The translations under genes were made by a program, and so were the position numbers. This document shows, piece after piece, positions 36,101 through 44,376 of a stretch of 64,000 nt of DNA. Below the pieces are notes generated by a model, which saw nothing but the letters and a program-made list of their open reading frames with translations, made no database searches and had not been told where the DNA came from. Source of the stretch: Methylophilus sp. 14 (GTDB taxonomy: Bacteria; Pseudomonadota; Gammaproteobacteria; Burkholderiales; Methylophilaceae); contig NZ_JADKYS010000001.1 of NCBI RefSeq assembly GCF_015354345.1, positions 868,001-932,000 of the forward strand, read 5' to 3'. Position 1 is the stretch's first letter. Each line of letters begins with the position of its first letter.

Positions 36101-36668
36101 ACGGGTTGCCTTGATAGTCATTCACTGTCACCGATTGCAGTTTTCGATTCATGAGGTCGGTGAGACTTAGAGAGTGCGCCTCTTTGATCTCCTTGGCTGA
36201 AATGCTTTGCACGTTGCCGGGGATCTCTTCTTTGGTGAGGCCTAAGCCGGGCAGCGGGCCGATTTCATAAAAGCGTTTGGCGCGGACTTCGACTGTGTTG
36301 AGGTCTAGAGTTTCGACCTTTTTTTCAACCGTGGGGCGAGCGGTGCGGATGACGATGGTGCCATCTTCTTGCACAGCCTCCAGGCCTGAGTTTTCGAGCA
36401 CGCGTTTGAGCGCCTCTAGCTCGGCGTAGTTGCCTTGCACCGGTGGTGAGACTTTGCCGTTAACCAGCGTTTTGTCATAAATGATATTTTTGCCAGTTTG
36501 CGTGGCAAATTGTTTGAGTGCGCTGCCTAGCGGTTGCGATGGGATGTTGATATTGGACGGAATCCCAACGTTGAGTGGCTCTGCTGCTGCGGTGTTTAAA
36601 TGTGTGATGGCACACAGCAGTAGTGCAGATTGTTTACTTAGCAGACGAATTTTTTTAGTTTTAAACAT
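33126..36668 (-). CDS. Giant TonB-dependent receptor with STN signalling domain (module 1)
   Basis: A 1180-residue product, start ATG 36668 with GGGAAG upstream. Signal peptide about 1-29, STN domain about 38-108 (INIPSQPLGSALKQFATQTG), then linker, TonB box and plug (YEIGPLPGLGLTKEEIPGN, INVEPFG-type GIRVNEPFGDVVNW, NPIFGLNTLGGAFSLKT) and a barrel ending VWFSLNWHFVPD. It is far longer than usual (700-850) because of long extracellular loops. One loop has the EF-hand-like DANGNGLQDPDE (857-868) between Cys residues. The STN domain and the adjacent FecR/ECF pair imply surface signalling. Substrate unknown. The central part looks AT-richer than neighbours. Confidence 0.9.
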   Translation of the reverse strand: MFKTKKIRLLSKQSALLLCAITHLNTAAAEPLNVGIPSNINIPSQPLGSALKQFATQTGKNIIYDKTLVNGKVSPPVQGNYAELEALKRVLENSGLEAVQEDGTIVIRTARPTVEKKVETLDLNTVEVRAKRFYEIGPLPGLGLTKEEIPGNVQSISAKEIKEAHSLSLTDLMNRKLQSVTVNDYQGNPFQMDVQYRGFTAGPQIGTPQGLSVFFDGIRVNEPFGDVVNWDMIPMNALSSVDVFPGSNPIFGLNTLGGAFSLKTKDGFNNAGADAEILTGSFGRKQLQVEGGVNNGKFALFGAGNFFLEDGWRVNSPSKVNQLFTKGSYRGEKLDLNLSSLIVQTDLVGNGLVPSQMYAQDREATFTSEDTTKNKLLQFQLSGAFQATENFSITSQIYRRESKRHSLGADAYMDGFGSEQYIQRNLAQGEQFSCNFISTNKYGIPDYYVFDLADPGDFSSNPFIADFLANSSDPSYDLEAQLAALAPNSKNRDLSNDAGSSTYAEQARINFLYYQNLQNSLFTNLTVPELASIETYSNGEASYSLSGGTGIADSRFSTFNVDPLSEGGGNYFYTTDGVKHLVVSIAPVNKDACLQAYDANPAAPLTITNAQNPGGILPDGVLNNLPGVVDGTPVSLITNNNIRQVVDGFSTQFNWNLEKHKLMVGISLDSANASYKNSQRLGLFDENRKAYLSPEDIRDEYAAADVDFANNNFKGTSLTKSIYFSDTWSPIETLHITSAARYNQTRITNKVATRTAFEFFDLAKYRAYPDFYGLCIGSEENCPTTGYKPVDGGRLLKPAETEKFSFYSLNPSLGAIWQIKENLSVYSNWAQGTRVPSVIELGCAFDPRPSGFTGYIDANGNGLQDPDEVVDIPRSLAENRSCTLPTTLSGDPFLPQIKATTYDMGLRGTLGESIQWNIGAYQTDLKNDIYLVSVGAANSYFQTIGETRRRGIEAGISGKKDKLGFSLNYALTDATFQDSFRMNSENNSSAVSSYYNATGDGEVFRFITVKPGDRMPGVPLHNLNANVRYDLTDKWSIALNAVAHSESFLRGNENNEHKSGVTEYITVEIPNGAGGFVQVRQPRQPTNNPGKVSGYATFNFQTSYKLSKEWTASLVVNNIFDKEYFSAGRLGRNPFSPSIYGAIGPGGYNHNSGDWLSTNFIAPGAPRGVWFSLNWHFVPD

Positions 36669-36761
36669 AGGCTTCCCTGTCAATTTAAAGTCTCCTCACA
36701 ACTTTATTGACGGGGAGGGCGCACGCACCCTGACGTGCAAAAGGTAAAAACTTGTGATGAT

Positions 36762-37739
36762 CTAACGATCAATCACGGTGGTTTGGCTTGCTGACTCTTG
36801 CAGTTTTACTGGCGCGACCGATGGCAGGGTGTGAATAAATCGGTTGAGCGTTTTTACATCGACCACTGCCGAGATTTCAGTCTGCGTCGTCGAGTGGTTA
36901 ACTAACGGTGTCTGCCGGTAACGTGACAATGTCTCGGTGACTTCGCTCATGGCTGCGCCATCAAAAATAAGCTTGCCTTGCAAAAAGGCAAAGTAGTCAC
37001 TGGCAGGTTTGTGTAGCGTTACTGGCGCTTGGTTGCGTGTGACTTCTGCGACCTGGTTGTTGGTGATCAGCGCAGCGCTGGTTTGGCCTGCGGCCAGGCT
37101 TTCAACCAGCACTTTGCCGTGATCAACCGCAACCACTGTTTTATGGTTGACCATGTTGACCAAAAAGCGCGTGCCTTTCACCGTGATTCTGGCGTGATCG
37201 CTCTCAACCACAAACGGCCGGTTAGCATCTTTAACCACCTCAAACACAGCCTGACCGCGCAGTAGCTTAACGTAGCGTTTGTCACGGTAATACAGCACTT
37301 GTGTATCGCTGTGAGCGTCTAGCGTGAGCTTGGTGCCATCAGATAAAAAGCGGCTCACCATCTGGCCAGGGGCGCTATTTTGCGCGATGGTCTCCAGCGG
37401 CTGTGCCCGCCATAATTGCCATTGATGAAAGCCAAACACACTTGCCAGGCCAATGGCGACCACTGCACCAAGTTTGGCAAAGCGCGTCGCATGCTGACGT
37501 TTGCGCATATCTTCATCGAGCTTACGCATGCGCATGGCATGAGAAATCTGTGTTACCTGCTCAGAAGAGTCAAAGTCATCCCAGGTTTCAGCAATCATCT
37601 GATAAGCCTCTCTGTGTGCTTCAGAGGCCATCAGCCAGGCTTCAAACTTGCCGCGGTCGGCATGGTCAGGCGCCGCGTCTTTTAAGCGCAAAAACCATTT
37701 AGAAGCCTGCTCAAGTGCAGCATGTTTGGGTGGTGTCAT
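36762..37739 (-). CDS. FecR-type anti-sigma/signal transducer (module 1)
   Basis: A 325-residue single-pass inner membrane protein. It has an N-terminal cytoplasmic DUF4880-like part (EQASKWFLRLKDAAPDHADRG and EAWLMASEAHREAY), a membrane helix near 88-105, a periplasmic FecR domain (SDGTKLTLDAHSDTQVLYY, LLRGQAVFEVVKDANRPFVV, TVKGTRFLVN) and a C-terminal STN-like part (IFDGAAMSEVTETLSRY) that would contact the receptor's STN domain. Starts 4 bases inside the sigma factor gene. It holds the sigma factor inactive until the receptor signals. Confidence 0.93.
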   Translation of the reverse strand: MTPPKHAALEQASKWFLRLKDAAPDHADRGKFEAWLMASEAHREAYQMIAETWDDFDSSEQVTQISHAMRMRKLDEDMRKRQHATRFAKLGAVVAIGLASVFGFHQWQLWRAQPLETIAQNSAPGQMVSRFLSDGTKLTLDAHSDTQVLYYRDKRYVKLLRGQAVFEVVKDANRPFVVESDHARITVKGTRFLVNMVNHKTVVAVDHGKVLVESLAAGQTSAALITNNQVAEVTRNQAPVTLHKPASDYFAFLQGKLIFDGAAMSEVTETLSRYRQTPLVNHSTTQTEISAVVDVKTLNRFIHTLPSVAPVKLQESASQTTVIDR

Positions 37740-38287
37740 TTTTCGTTGAGCAGATAATGTTTGGCTAAAGCAATATCCACCAGCGCGCGGATCATGTGTT
37801 TTTCAACCATATTCACACTAATCTTCAACGCCAATGCAATCTCGCTCTGCGCCTGTTCTTCAATCCTGTGCATCCAAAACACCTGACGGCATTTGGGTGG
37901 CAGGCAGTCGATAATGTGTTGCAACGCCAGCATGCGCTGCTTGATATCCGCAATTTTCTCTGGCGAATAACGGTCGCTGAGCGCATGTTCCGGGTCAATC
38001 AGGGGCGATTGATTACCTGCAATGTCCAAATCAACATAATGGCAAGAATCGCGGTAGTAGTCGACGATGGTATTTTTAACAATGCCGCGCAAATAAGCTT
38101 GTGGCTCATCTACCTGCTTGAGGCTGTTTTTCACCGCAAATTTAACAATCGCGTCATGCAATACGTCATTCGCCAGGTGAAAGTTCTTGGTCTGACCATA
38201 AATGCTGCGGAACAAGTCGGTGTAAACCCACCTCAGGTTAAGGTTGTTCCAGTAAAGGTCGGTATTGGTGGGGGTGAAAAAACGCAT
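37736..38287 (-). CDS. FecI-type ECF sigma factor (module 1)
   Basis: A 183-residue sigma-70 family protein. Region 2 includes DVLHDAIVKFAV and EPQAYLRGIVKNTIVDYYR. Region 4 is LPPKCRQVFWMHRIEEQAQSEIALALKISVNMVEKHMIRAL, a clear HTH. First gene of the sigma/FecR/receptor module; overlaps fecR by 4 bases. It should direct RNA polymerase to the receptor promoter upstream of 36668 when relieved by FecR. Confidence 0.93.
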   Translation of the reverse strand: MRFFTPTNTDLYWNNLNLRWVYTDLFRSIYGQTKNFHLANDVLHDAIVKFAVKNSLKQVDEPQAYLRGIVKNTIVDYYRDSCHYVDLDIAGNQSPLIDPEHALSDRYSPEKIADIKQRMLALQHIIDCLPPKCRQVFWMHRIEEQAQSEIALALKISVNMVEKHMIRALVDIALAKHYLLNEK

Positions 38288-38395
38288 ATGACGACACCGC
38301 AGGCATGAGTGAACTCATTGCTGCAATATTTATGCCCTGGCTCAGGGCTGTGGTAAGTGATTGATTTAGATGGAGTAGGCGAGAGGCGGTATTGC

Positions 38396-38511
38396 AAAAG
38401 TGGCTGATTACATTAAAGGTTTGGTTGTAATCAGCCAGGTATTATTGTGAGTAAGTGGCAGATTCTAGTGGCACAGTCAAGGTATTGATGGTTTTTAGGC
38501 TGACCCCAAAC
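38396..38511. repeat. Direct repeat, left copy, flanking the higBA module
   Basis: This 116-base stretch recurs at 39331-39445 in the same orientation. The first 48 bases are identical and the rest is about 80-85% alike. It contains a perfect 11-bp hairpin TGGCTGATTAC/GTAATCAGCCA (38401-38411 with 38427-38437) and ends in GCTGACCCCAAAC. The pair encloses the toxin-antitoxin genes 38575-39170. Confidence 0.9.
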
Positions 38512-38574
38512 ATTTTCCTATTCTGGTTATTTTTTAATGTTTGACGTTTAACGGTATCCGTTATATTATTGGCT

Positions 38575-38859
38575 ATGTCTATTTTGTCATTTCATTGCAA
38601 AGATACCCGACAACTGTTTGATGGTGACGCACCCAAACGATTTAAAAATATTCAAACGGTGGCTGAGCGTAAACTACATATGCTTAACAGTGCGGTTGCG
38701 TTGGGAGACTTAAGAGCACCGCCAGCAAACAGGCTCGAGAGTTTAAGTGGTGACCGCGCCGGGCAATACAGCATCAGAATCAATGATCAGTGGCGTATTT
38801 GTTTTAAATGGACTAGCACAGGTGTGACAGACGTTGAAATCGTGGATTACCACAAATAG
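38575..38859 (+). CDS. higB: HigB/ParE-type toxin of a toxin-antitoxin pair
   Basis: A 94-residue RelE-superfamily toxin of the plasmid maintenance killer type (PF05015). Start ATG 38575 is preferred to TTG 38569. The signature segments are FHCKDTRQLFDG, AERKLHMLNSA, LRAPPANRLESLSGDRAGQYSIRINDQWRICF and VEIVDYHK, in which the C-terminal YH and the Arg residues are those used by HigB mRNA endonucleases. It precedes higA by 8 bases. Confidence 0.93.
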   Translation: MSILSFHCKDTRQLFDGDAPKRFKNIQTVAERKLHMLNSAVALGDLRAPPANRLESLSGDRAGQYSIRINDQWRICFKWTSTGVTDVEIVDYHK

Positions 38860-38867
38860 GAGCAATC

Positions 38868-39170
38868 ATGACAACAAGTAAATTAAGGCCTATTCATCCA
38901 GGCGAAATTCTACGTGAAGAGTTTTTGGTGCCACTGGAGATGACACCGCATGCATTAGCGATGCAGTTACGCGTGCCTGCTCCACGAATCAACGATATTG
39001 TGCGTGAAAAACGAGGTGTCACTGTCGATACCGCCCTTAGACTGGCAAGGTTTTTTAACACCACTGCCCAGTTCTGGCTAAACCTGCAAACTACTTATGA
39101 CCTAAAAATTGCTGAAAATACTTTAAGCGAAAAAATCAATCTCGAGGTGCCACAATTACAAGCAGCTTGA
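38868..39170 (+). CDS. higA: HigA-type antitoxin
   Basis: A 100-residue XRE-family antitoxin. The diagnostic opening RPIHPGEILREEFLVPLEMTPHALA is followed by the HTH VPAPRINDIVREKRGVTVDTALRLARFF and the C-terminal helix TTAQFWLNLQTTYDLKIAE. AGGAG is placed before the ATG. Together with HigB it forms a complete autoregulated module inserted between the two sigma/FecR/receptor clusters. Confidence 0.94.
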   Translation: MTTSKLRPIHPGEILREEFLVPLEMTPHALAMQLRVPAPRINDIVREKRGVTVDTALRLARFFNTTAQFWLNLQTTYDLKIAENTLSEKINLEVPQLQAA

Positions 39171-39330
39171 GTTTTTGGGGATGCTTTATCACACAGTAGG
39201 CACCACAAAAAAGTTAAAGAGGCTAATTGCATATTCAGTATTTGCTTAAAAGATCGTCTGTGACAGCCATAGTCAGTATTGCTTTAACGACAGTCACTTT
39301 GGGCGTTTACTCTGACCCCAAAGTATCTGT

Positions 39331-39445
39331 AAAAGTGGCTGATTACATTAAAGGTTTGGTTGTAATCAGCCAGGTATTCGTGTGAGTAAGTGAAGGATGC
39401 TAATGACACAGTCCAGATGTTGATTGTTTTAGGCTGACCCCAAAC
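39331..39445. repeat. Direct repeat, right copy, flanking the higBA module
   Basis: Second copy of the repeat at 38396-38511, including the same 11-bp hairpin and the GCTGACCCCAAAC end. Just before it, TTTACTCTGACCCCAAAGT (39307-39325) resembles the GACCCC words often seen beside REP-associated tyrosine transposases (from memory). The gap 39171-39456 contains nothing else I can identify. Confidence 0.88.
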
Positions 39446-39456
39446 TCAGTCCACAT

Positions 39457-42400
39457 TTACTCAACTAACCCATCCAGTTTTTTAGGTTGAAACTCATAGC
39501 TTAAAGTAATAAAAGCTGATCTAGGTGCGCCAGTTCCAAGGAAGCTTGTCCCTTGCCACTCACTGCTATTGTAATTAAATCCACTGACTCCAATTGCACC
39601 ATTAGTCGCAGGCGAAAATGCGTTCAGGCCAAGTCGTCCAGCACTGGCATACTCTTTATCTAAAATATTATTAACACGGATACCAAATGTCCATTCTGGA
39701 CTTAATTTATAGCTCGATTGCAGGTTTAATACTGCATATCCAGTGGTTTTTCCTTCACGCCAATCGGCTCTGTTAATTTGGCAGTTAAAGGTACTGTTTG
39801 CGCCTAAACACTCTTGAGGAAAGAGCGGTGTGGCCGGTCCTGCTTGATGTTGATTATTTTCATTGCCTCTAACGAATGCGTTTGAATGTGCCACCATATT
39901 CAATCTTATGTTCCACTTATCTGTTAGCTCGTATCCTATGTTTAGATTTAAATTATGCAAGGGTACGCCTGGCATACGATTCCCGGGTTTGACCGTAATT
40001 TGTCCATACTTGCCTTCGCGATCAAAATTTAAATCATAAACATTGCCAGCACTGCTGTTGTTTGGACTAGCCATGGTAAATGTAGACTGAAATGTGGCAT
40101 CGGTGAGTGCATAGTTGACACCAAACGACGCTTTACCGTATTTCCCCTTCAGTCCCATTTCAAGACCTTGTCTACGCGTGTCACCTATATTTTGAAAGTA
40201 GCTTTGAATTGCGTTGACTGAAACGAAATAGATATCATCTGTCAAATCCGTACGGTATACGCTAGCATTCCATTGCAGGTTTTCTGTCAGCCAGCCTCTC
40301 GCACCAAACTCAACGCTTGTTGAGCGAACTTGCTTGAGGTATGGGTCTCCTGACATCGCCCCTGGTAAATTACAAGTACGTCTCTCTCGCCATGTGCGTG
40401 GCACATAGATAGGCTCTCCGGTCACTGGATCAAATTTATCAAACACTGGACTATCATCAAAAGCACAGCCTAGCTCAATGGTGGTTGGCGTTCTGGCCCC
40501 TCGGCTAAAATTACCATACAGATTCAAGTCTTCGCGTGCTTGCCATGTCACGCCTAATGAGGGATTAAATGAGCGATATTTGAATTTTTCCTTCTCGCCA
40601 GGATCCATGCCTAAATAGTTGAAATTATTACCTGAGATAAAGCCGAACCTTGGCTCAAAAGGCACAATATAGCCGTCCACCCCTGTCGGACATTCGCTGG
40701 CCTCGACGACACCATCATTATCGTTGTCAGTACATAATGTCAGCCAATTCAGCAGATTCAGTATGCGATTGGCATCACCAAACTTGGTTAGGCGACTGAC
40801 AGCCAATTGATTATTGACCTCTGTATGATTGAAGCGAGCAGCTGCAGTAATATTAAGGTTTTTAATCGGTGTCCAAGTTTCGCTCAGATAGATACTTTTG
40901 GTCGTGTTGTCCCCTTTAAAGTCGTTAAGACCAAAACCGTTTTGTTTGCTATTAGTAAAATATTCCCACCCAAGTTGGTCGGGGTCTGTATACCCGTGAC
41001 GATTCTTGTCTAAAAATCCCAGATATTGTTTGCTCACATAAGTGCTGTCCGAAGTATCGTAGGAAGCGCCAAGCATAAATTTATGCTGTTCTAAGTTCCA
41101 GTTGAGCTGCATTGCAGCGCCCTTGCCAAGCTGATCTATTTGCGTGTCATTAAAGATAGCAGTCGGTGTCCCTTCAATATAGCCTGCAGAGGATGGTGAC
41201 GATCCTGAACCGTTGTTGATATAAGAGTACTTACCATCCCTATAGATGTAGTTGCCATTAGCATCTTTGACACATGGGCCGCTTGCATAAGACCCTAAAG
41301 CACCTGTTGGACATAAAAAGGGGACCGTTGACTGATTAACAGGTATTAAAAGTTCCTGATAGTCATGGAAAAAACCATTTGAGTCTGTGTAGCCGCCAGT
41401 CACGCCACCAGCAAGTGCACCAGACATAATGTCATAAAAATAGGTCGAGCTACCGCGACCCGGATGCAGCGTATTTGCAAATGGTTCAAACCCTGCAGCT
41501 CTGATAATGCCGCTATTAGTAACGATGGCTAAGCCTCTATTTTCCCAAGTATAGCGTACCAGTTTGGCGTATTCTGAGGATGAGACTGGTGCATTAAAAG
41601 CGCCAGGCACCTGGGAGGCATTTTGAAAATTATCTTGTGCATCTACAAGCCAACGAGGATCAAGTACCCAATTCCATACCATGGTGCCGGATGAGTCTTG
41701 AGCGGGAACTTGAGCTTGATTAGGGTTGGCTCTAATATCGAAATTAGTACCGTAAGCTAAATTATTTAAATCAAAATTTGGGTTGGCGATGTATTGTCCA
41801 GAAGCGTCCAATACTGGATCACCGTTACTATCTACTACAAACTCTGTATCACCGTCTTTATCCAGTGCGAAATAGTTTTTATCAGCTGCCACGTTCCAAG
41901 CGTAGTCATTGTAATCAGGTAAGCCATCTCGGTTAATGTCAGGCAAACCCTGTAATAATTGCCTTGAAGGGTCTCTGGTGCTGGCCGTTGCCGGATTGCC
42001 ATCACTACCTCCAAAGTTTTCATTGACATCAGATGTGTGAGATTTTCTTTTGCTATTACGATTGTAAATTTGACCGGTAATGTTAAACGTATCAGTGACG
42101 TCCCATACACCAGACAATTGAAATTGAAGTAAGTCGTTTTTGCTCTCATCGGGCGATGTGTATACCTGTCTGGGGTTTTGATCGACCATTTGCTGTGGCA
42201 GGAGTCCATTTCCGGTCAGCTTATTACCCGCGTATAGTACGGATAAACCAAGTTTTGCTCGTTCGCCTTGCCATTCTGCTTTGCCAAAGATTTGATTGAC
42301 TTTGCTTGGAGAATCATCACGCCAGCCATCCTCTAGAAAAAAATTGCCAGACAGAAACCCTGCCAAGACGCCATTGTTGTTGCCTGCGGATACTTGTAAT

Positions 42401-43299
42401 TGCTTACGACCAAAAGAGCCTGTCAGTACTTGGGCATCTAGCGTTTTGCCATCAAAGCCACTTTTGGTTCGCATGGAAAGCGCACCGCCCAACGTCCCTA
42501 GTCCAAATACAGGATTAGAACCTGGAAAAATATCTAGACTACTGAGTGCATTCATCGGAATCATGTCCCAGTTCACCACATCGCCAAACGGTTCGTTGAC
42601 ACGGATACCATCAAGAAATACTGAGATACCTTGTGCTGTACCCAGTTGAGGTGAAGCGGTAAAACCGCGGTACTGTAAGTCCATCTGGAATGGATTGCTT
42701 TGGTAGTCGTTGACAGTAACCGATTGCAGTTTCTGGTTCATTAGGTCAGTGATTGTCAGAGTATTCGACTCCTTGATCTCTTTGGCCGAGATGCTTTGCA
42801 CGTTCCCGGGAATTTCTTCTTTGGTGAGTGCCAAGCCGGGTAAAGGACCAACTTCGTAAAATTTCTTGGCACGGACTTCAACTTTCTCTAGATTTAGGCT
42901 GGTTTTTTCTTCTTTAAGCTCTTTGGAGGTTTTTGCAGCTGGCTGAATATAGAGTGTGGATTGATTCAGTTTGGCCTCAAGGCTGGTATTGGCGAGTAGT
43001 TTTTTAAATAGCTCTTTAGTGAGCATGGTGCCTTTAATGGCAGGTGCGTTTTTGCCAGTCACAAGCGCATCATTAAATGTGATGTTGATACCGAGTTTGT
43101 TGCTGATGGCTTTTAATGACGTTGCAAGCGGCTGGCTGGGTAGTTCAATGGACACAATCCGCGTAAACAGGATTTCTTCCTCTGGTTTTGGTATTTGGGT
43201 ATTGAGCTCTGCGGCTTGCAACCAGGCGATTCCGCCTGCTTGGCTGGCAAAGCAGGCGGCAACTGCTGCGCTTAGAATCCAATGTTTTTTTAACTGCAT
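39457..43299 (-). CDS. Giant TonB-dependent receptor with STN domain and EF-hand-like loops (module 2)
   Basis: A 1280-residue product with GGGGAAG before the ATG. Signal peptide about 1-30, STN about 47-118 (SIELPSQPLATSLKAISNKLG), plug with YEVGPLPGLALTKEEIPGN, GIRVNEPFGDVVNW and NPVFGLGTLGGALSMRT, and a barrel ending in ITLSYEFQPKKLDGLVE. The plug is nearly the same as in module 1. Extracellular loops carry acidic EF-hand/TSP3-like motifs: DINRDGLPDYND (454-465), DKDGDTE (480-486), DSNGDPVLD (490-498) and DNDNDGVVEASE (858-869) between two cysteines. The ligand is unknown; a metal complex is a reasonable guess. It belongs with the FecR and sigma genes just upstream. Confidence 0.9.
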   Translation of the reverse strand: MQLKKHWILSAAVAACFASQAGGIAWLQAAELNTQIPKPEEEILFTRIVSIELPSQPLATSLKAISNKLGINITFNDALVTGKNAPAIKGTMLTKELFKKLLANTSLEAKLNQSTLYIQPAAKTSKELKEEKTSLNLEKVEVRAKKFYEVGPLPGLALTKEEIPGNVQSISAKEIKESNTLTITDLMNQKLQSVTVNDYQSNPFQMDLQYRGFTASPQLGTAQGISVFLDGIRVNEPFGDVVNWDMIPMNALSSLDIFPGSNPVFGLGTLGGALSMRTKSGFDGKTLDAQVLTGSFGRKQLQVSAGNNNGVLAGFLSGNFFLEDGWRDDSPSKVNQIFGKAEWQGERAKLGLSVLYAGNKLTGNGLLPQQMVDQNPRQVYTSPDESKNDLLQFQLSGVWDVTDTFNITGQIYNRNSKRKSHTSDVNENFGGSDGNPATASTRDPSRQLLQGLPDINRDGLPDYNDYAWNVAADKNYFALDKDGDTEFVVDSNGDPVLDASGQYIANPNFDLNNLAYGTNFDIRANPNQAQVPAQDSSGTMVWNWVLDPRWLVDAQDNFQNASQVPGAFNAPVSSSEYAKLVRYTWENRGLAIVTNSGIIRAAGFEPFANTLHPGRGSSTYFYDIMSGALAGGVTGGYTDSNGFFHDYQELLIPVNQSTVPFLCPTGALGSYASGPCVKDANGNYIYRDGKYSYINNGSGSSPSSAGYIEGTPTAIFNDTQIDQLGKGAAMQLNWNLEQHKFMLGASYDTSDSTYVSKQYLGFLDKNRHGYTDPDQLGWEYFTNSKQNGFGLNDFKGDNTTKSIYLSETWTPIKNLNITAAARFNHTEVNNQLAVSRLTKFGDANRILNLLNWLTLCTDNDNDGVVEASECPTGVDGYIVPFEPRFGFISGNNFNYLGMDPGEKEKFKYRSFNPSLGVTWQAREDLNLYGNFSRGARTPTTIELGCAFDDSPVFDKFDPVTGEPIYVPRTWRERRTCNLPGAMSGDPYLKQVRSTSVEFGARGWLTENLQWNASVYRTDLTDDIYFVSVNAIQSYFQNIGDTRRQGLEMGLKGKYGKASFGVNYALTDATFQSTFTMASPNNSSAGNVYDLNFDREGKYGQITVKPGNRMPGVPLHNLNLNIGYELTDKWNIRLNMVAHSNAFVRGNENNQHQAGPATPLFPQECLGANSTFNCQINRADWREGKTTGYAVLNLQSSYKLSPEWTFGIRVNNILDKEYASAGRLGLNAFSPATNGAIGVSGFNYNSSEWQGTSFLGTGAPRSAFITLSYEFQPKKLDGLVE

Positions 43300-43388
43300 C
43301 TGACTTCCCCGTTATTTTTTGGCTTGTTATTGCCTTAATGCACGGGGATGCAAAACCCTGATATGCGATTTGCAAAAGAATGTAAGTG

Positions 43389-44372
43389 TTATTTGGCTGG
43401 TGAAATGGTTTCGATCTGTGTGCCGCTTGGGTCATGGTGCACACGCACGTTAGCGATGCGTGGCAGGGTGGTGATAAAGCTGTTGCTGTCTTTGATGGCG
43501 ACGACGGCGCTGATGTGTTCTTGTGACAACTCATCGGTAGTGACCGGGGTTGGCTGGTAGCGCGAGAGGGTTTCTGCGATTTCTGACAGTGTGGCCTGGT
43601 TGAACACAAGCGTGCCTCTGGTGAATCTGAAATAGTCTTGTGCCGACACGTTTGTACGTGGTGTGAGGTGGTTTTGCTTGAATTCGGCCACCTGGTTGTT
43701 TTGTAGAATGATGGTGTCTGTGCCGGTTTTTGACACCACCTCGACTTTGCCGTGGTCGACGCTTACACGTTCCAGGTGCTGGAGTTTATTCACGGCAAAG
43801 CGCGTCCCCAATACGGTGACCTTCAGGCGGTCGGTTTCTACGACAAAAGGTTTTTCTGGATTGGGTTGCACCTCAAAAATGGCTTCGCCTTTTAGCAGTG
43901 CAACATGGCGCTGGTGGCGGTAATACTTGATTTCAATCTGCGAATTGGCGTTGAGCGTGACGCGGCTGCCGTCCTCCAGCGTTTGCGTGGTGAGCTGCGC
44001 ATAACGCGTTTGTGAGGCAAGTTGCAGGGTAGGCGTGCGTTGCCAGACCTGGTATTGATGCAAGCCAGCCCAACCTATACATAGGGCAGCGACTACGCCC
44101 GCCACGGTGCTGGCCAGTTTTTGGCGAGACTTTTGATGTTCGCTTTGTTTAAAGAAGTGGTCGGCTTGTTTTGCCTGCGCCATGGTTTGCAACTCGCTGA
44201 TGGCATCTATACCTTGCCAGGCGTCACTGATGCTGGCGTACTCTTGCTGATGCAGCGGGCTTTGCATGAGCCAGGCTTCAAACTGGCTGCGTTCAGGCGC
44301 ATCGGGCGCGGCTTCTTGCATGCGGATAAACCAGCGTGCGGCGGTTTCACTGATTTTTTTATTAGCCTGCAT
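43389..44372 (-). CDS. FecR-type anti-sigma/signal transducer (module 2)
   Basis: A 327-residue paralog of the module 1 FecR. It has an N-terminal ETAARWFIRMQEAAPDAPERS and EAWLMQSPLHQQEYA region, a membrane helix near 88-104 (VAGVVAALCIGWAGLHQY), a FecR domain (LEDGSRVTLNANSQIEIKYY, LLKGEAIFEVQPNPEKPFVV, TVLGTRFAVN) and a C-terminal segment FNQATLSEIAETLSRYQPTPV. It starts 4 bases after the sigma gene ends. It probably pairs specifically with the downstream receptor at 39457-43299. Confidence 0.93.
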   Translation of the reverse strand: MQANKKISETAARWFIRMQEAAPDAPERSQFEAWLMQSPLHQQEYASISDAWQGIDAISELQTMAQAKQADHFFKQSEHQKSRQKLASTVAGVVAALCIGWAGLHQYQVWQRTPTLQLASQTRYAQLTTQTLEDGSRVTLNANSQIEIKYYRHQRHVALLKGEAIFEVQPNPEKPFVVETDRLKVTVLGTRFAVNKLQHLERVSVDHGKVEVVSKTGTDTIILQNNQVAEFKQNHLTPRTNVSAQDYFRFTRGTLVFNQATLSEIAETLSRYQPTPVTTDELSQEHISAVVAIKDSNSFITTLPRIANVRVHHDPSGTQIETISPAK

Positions 44373-44376
44373 GAGC

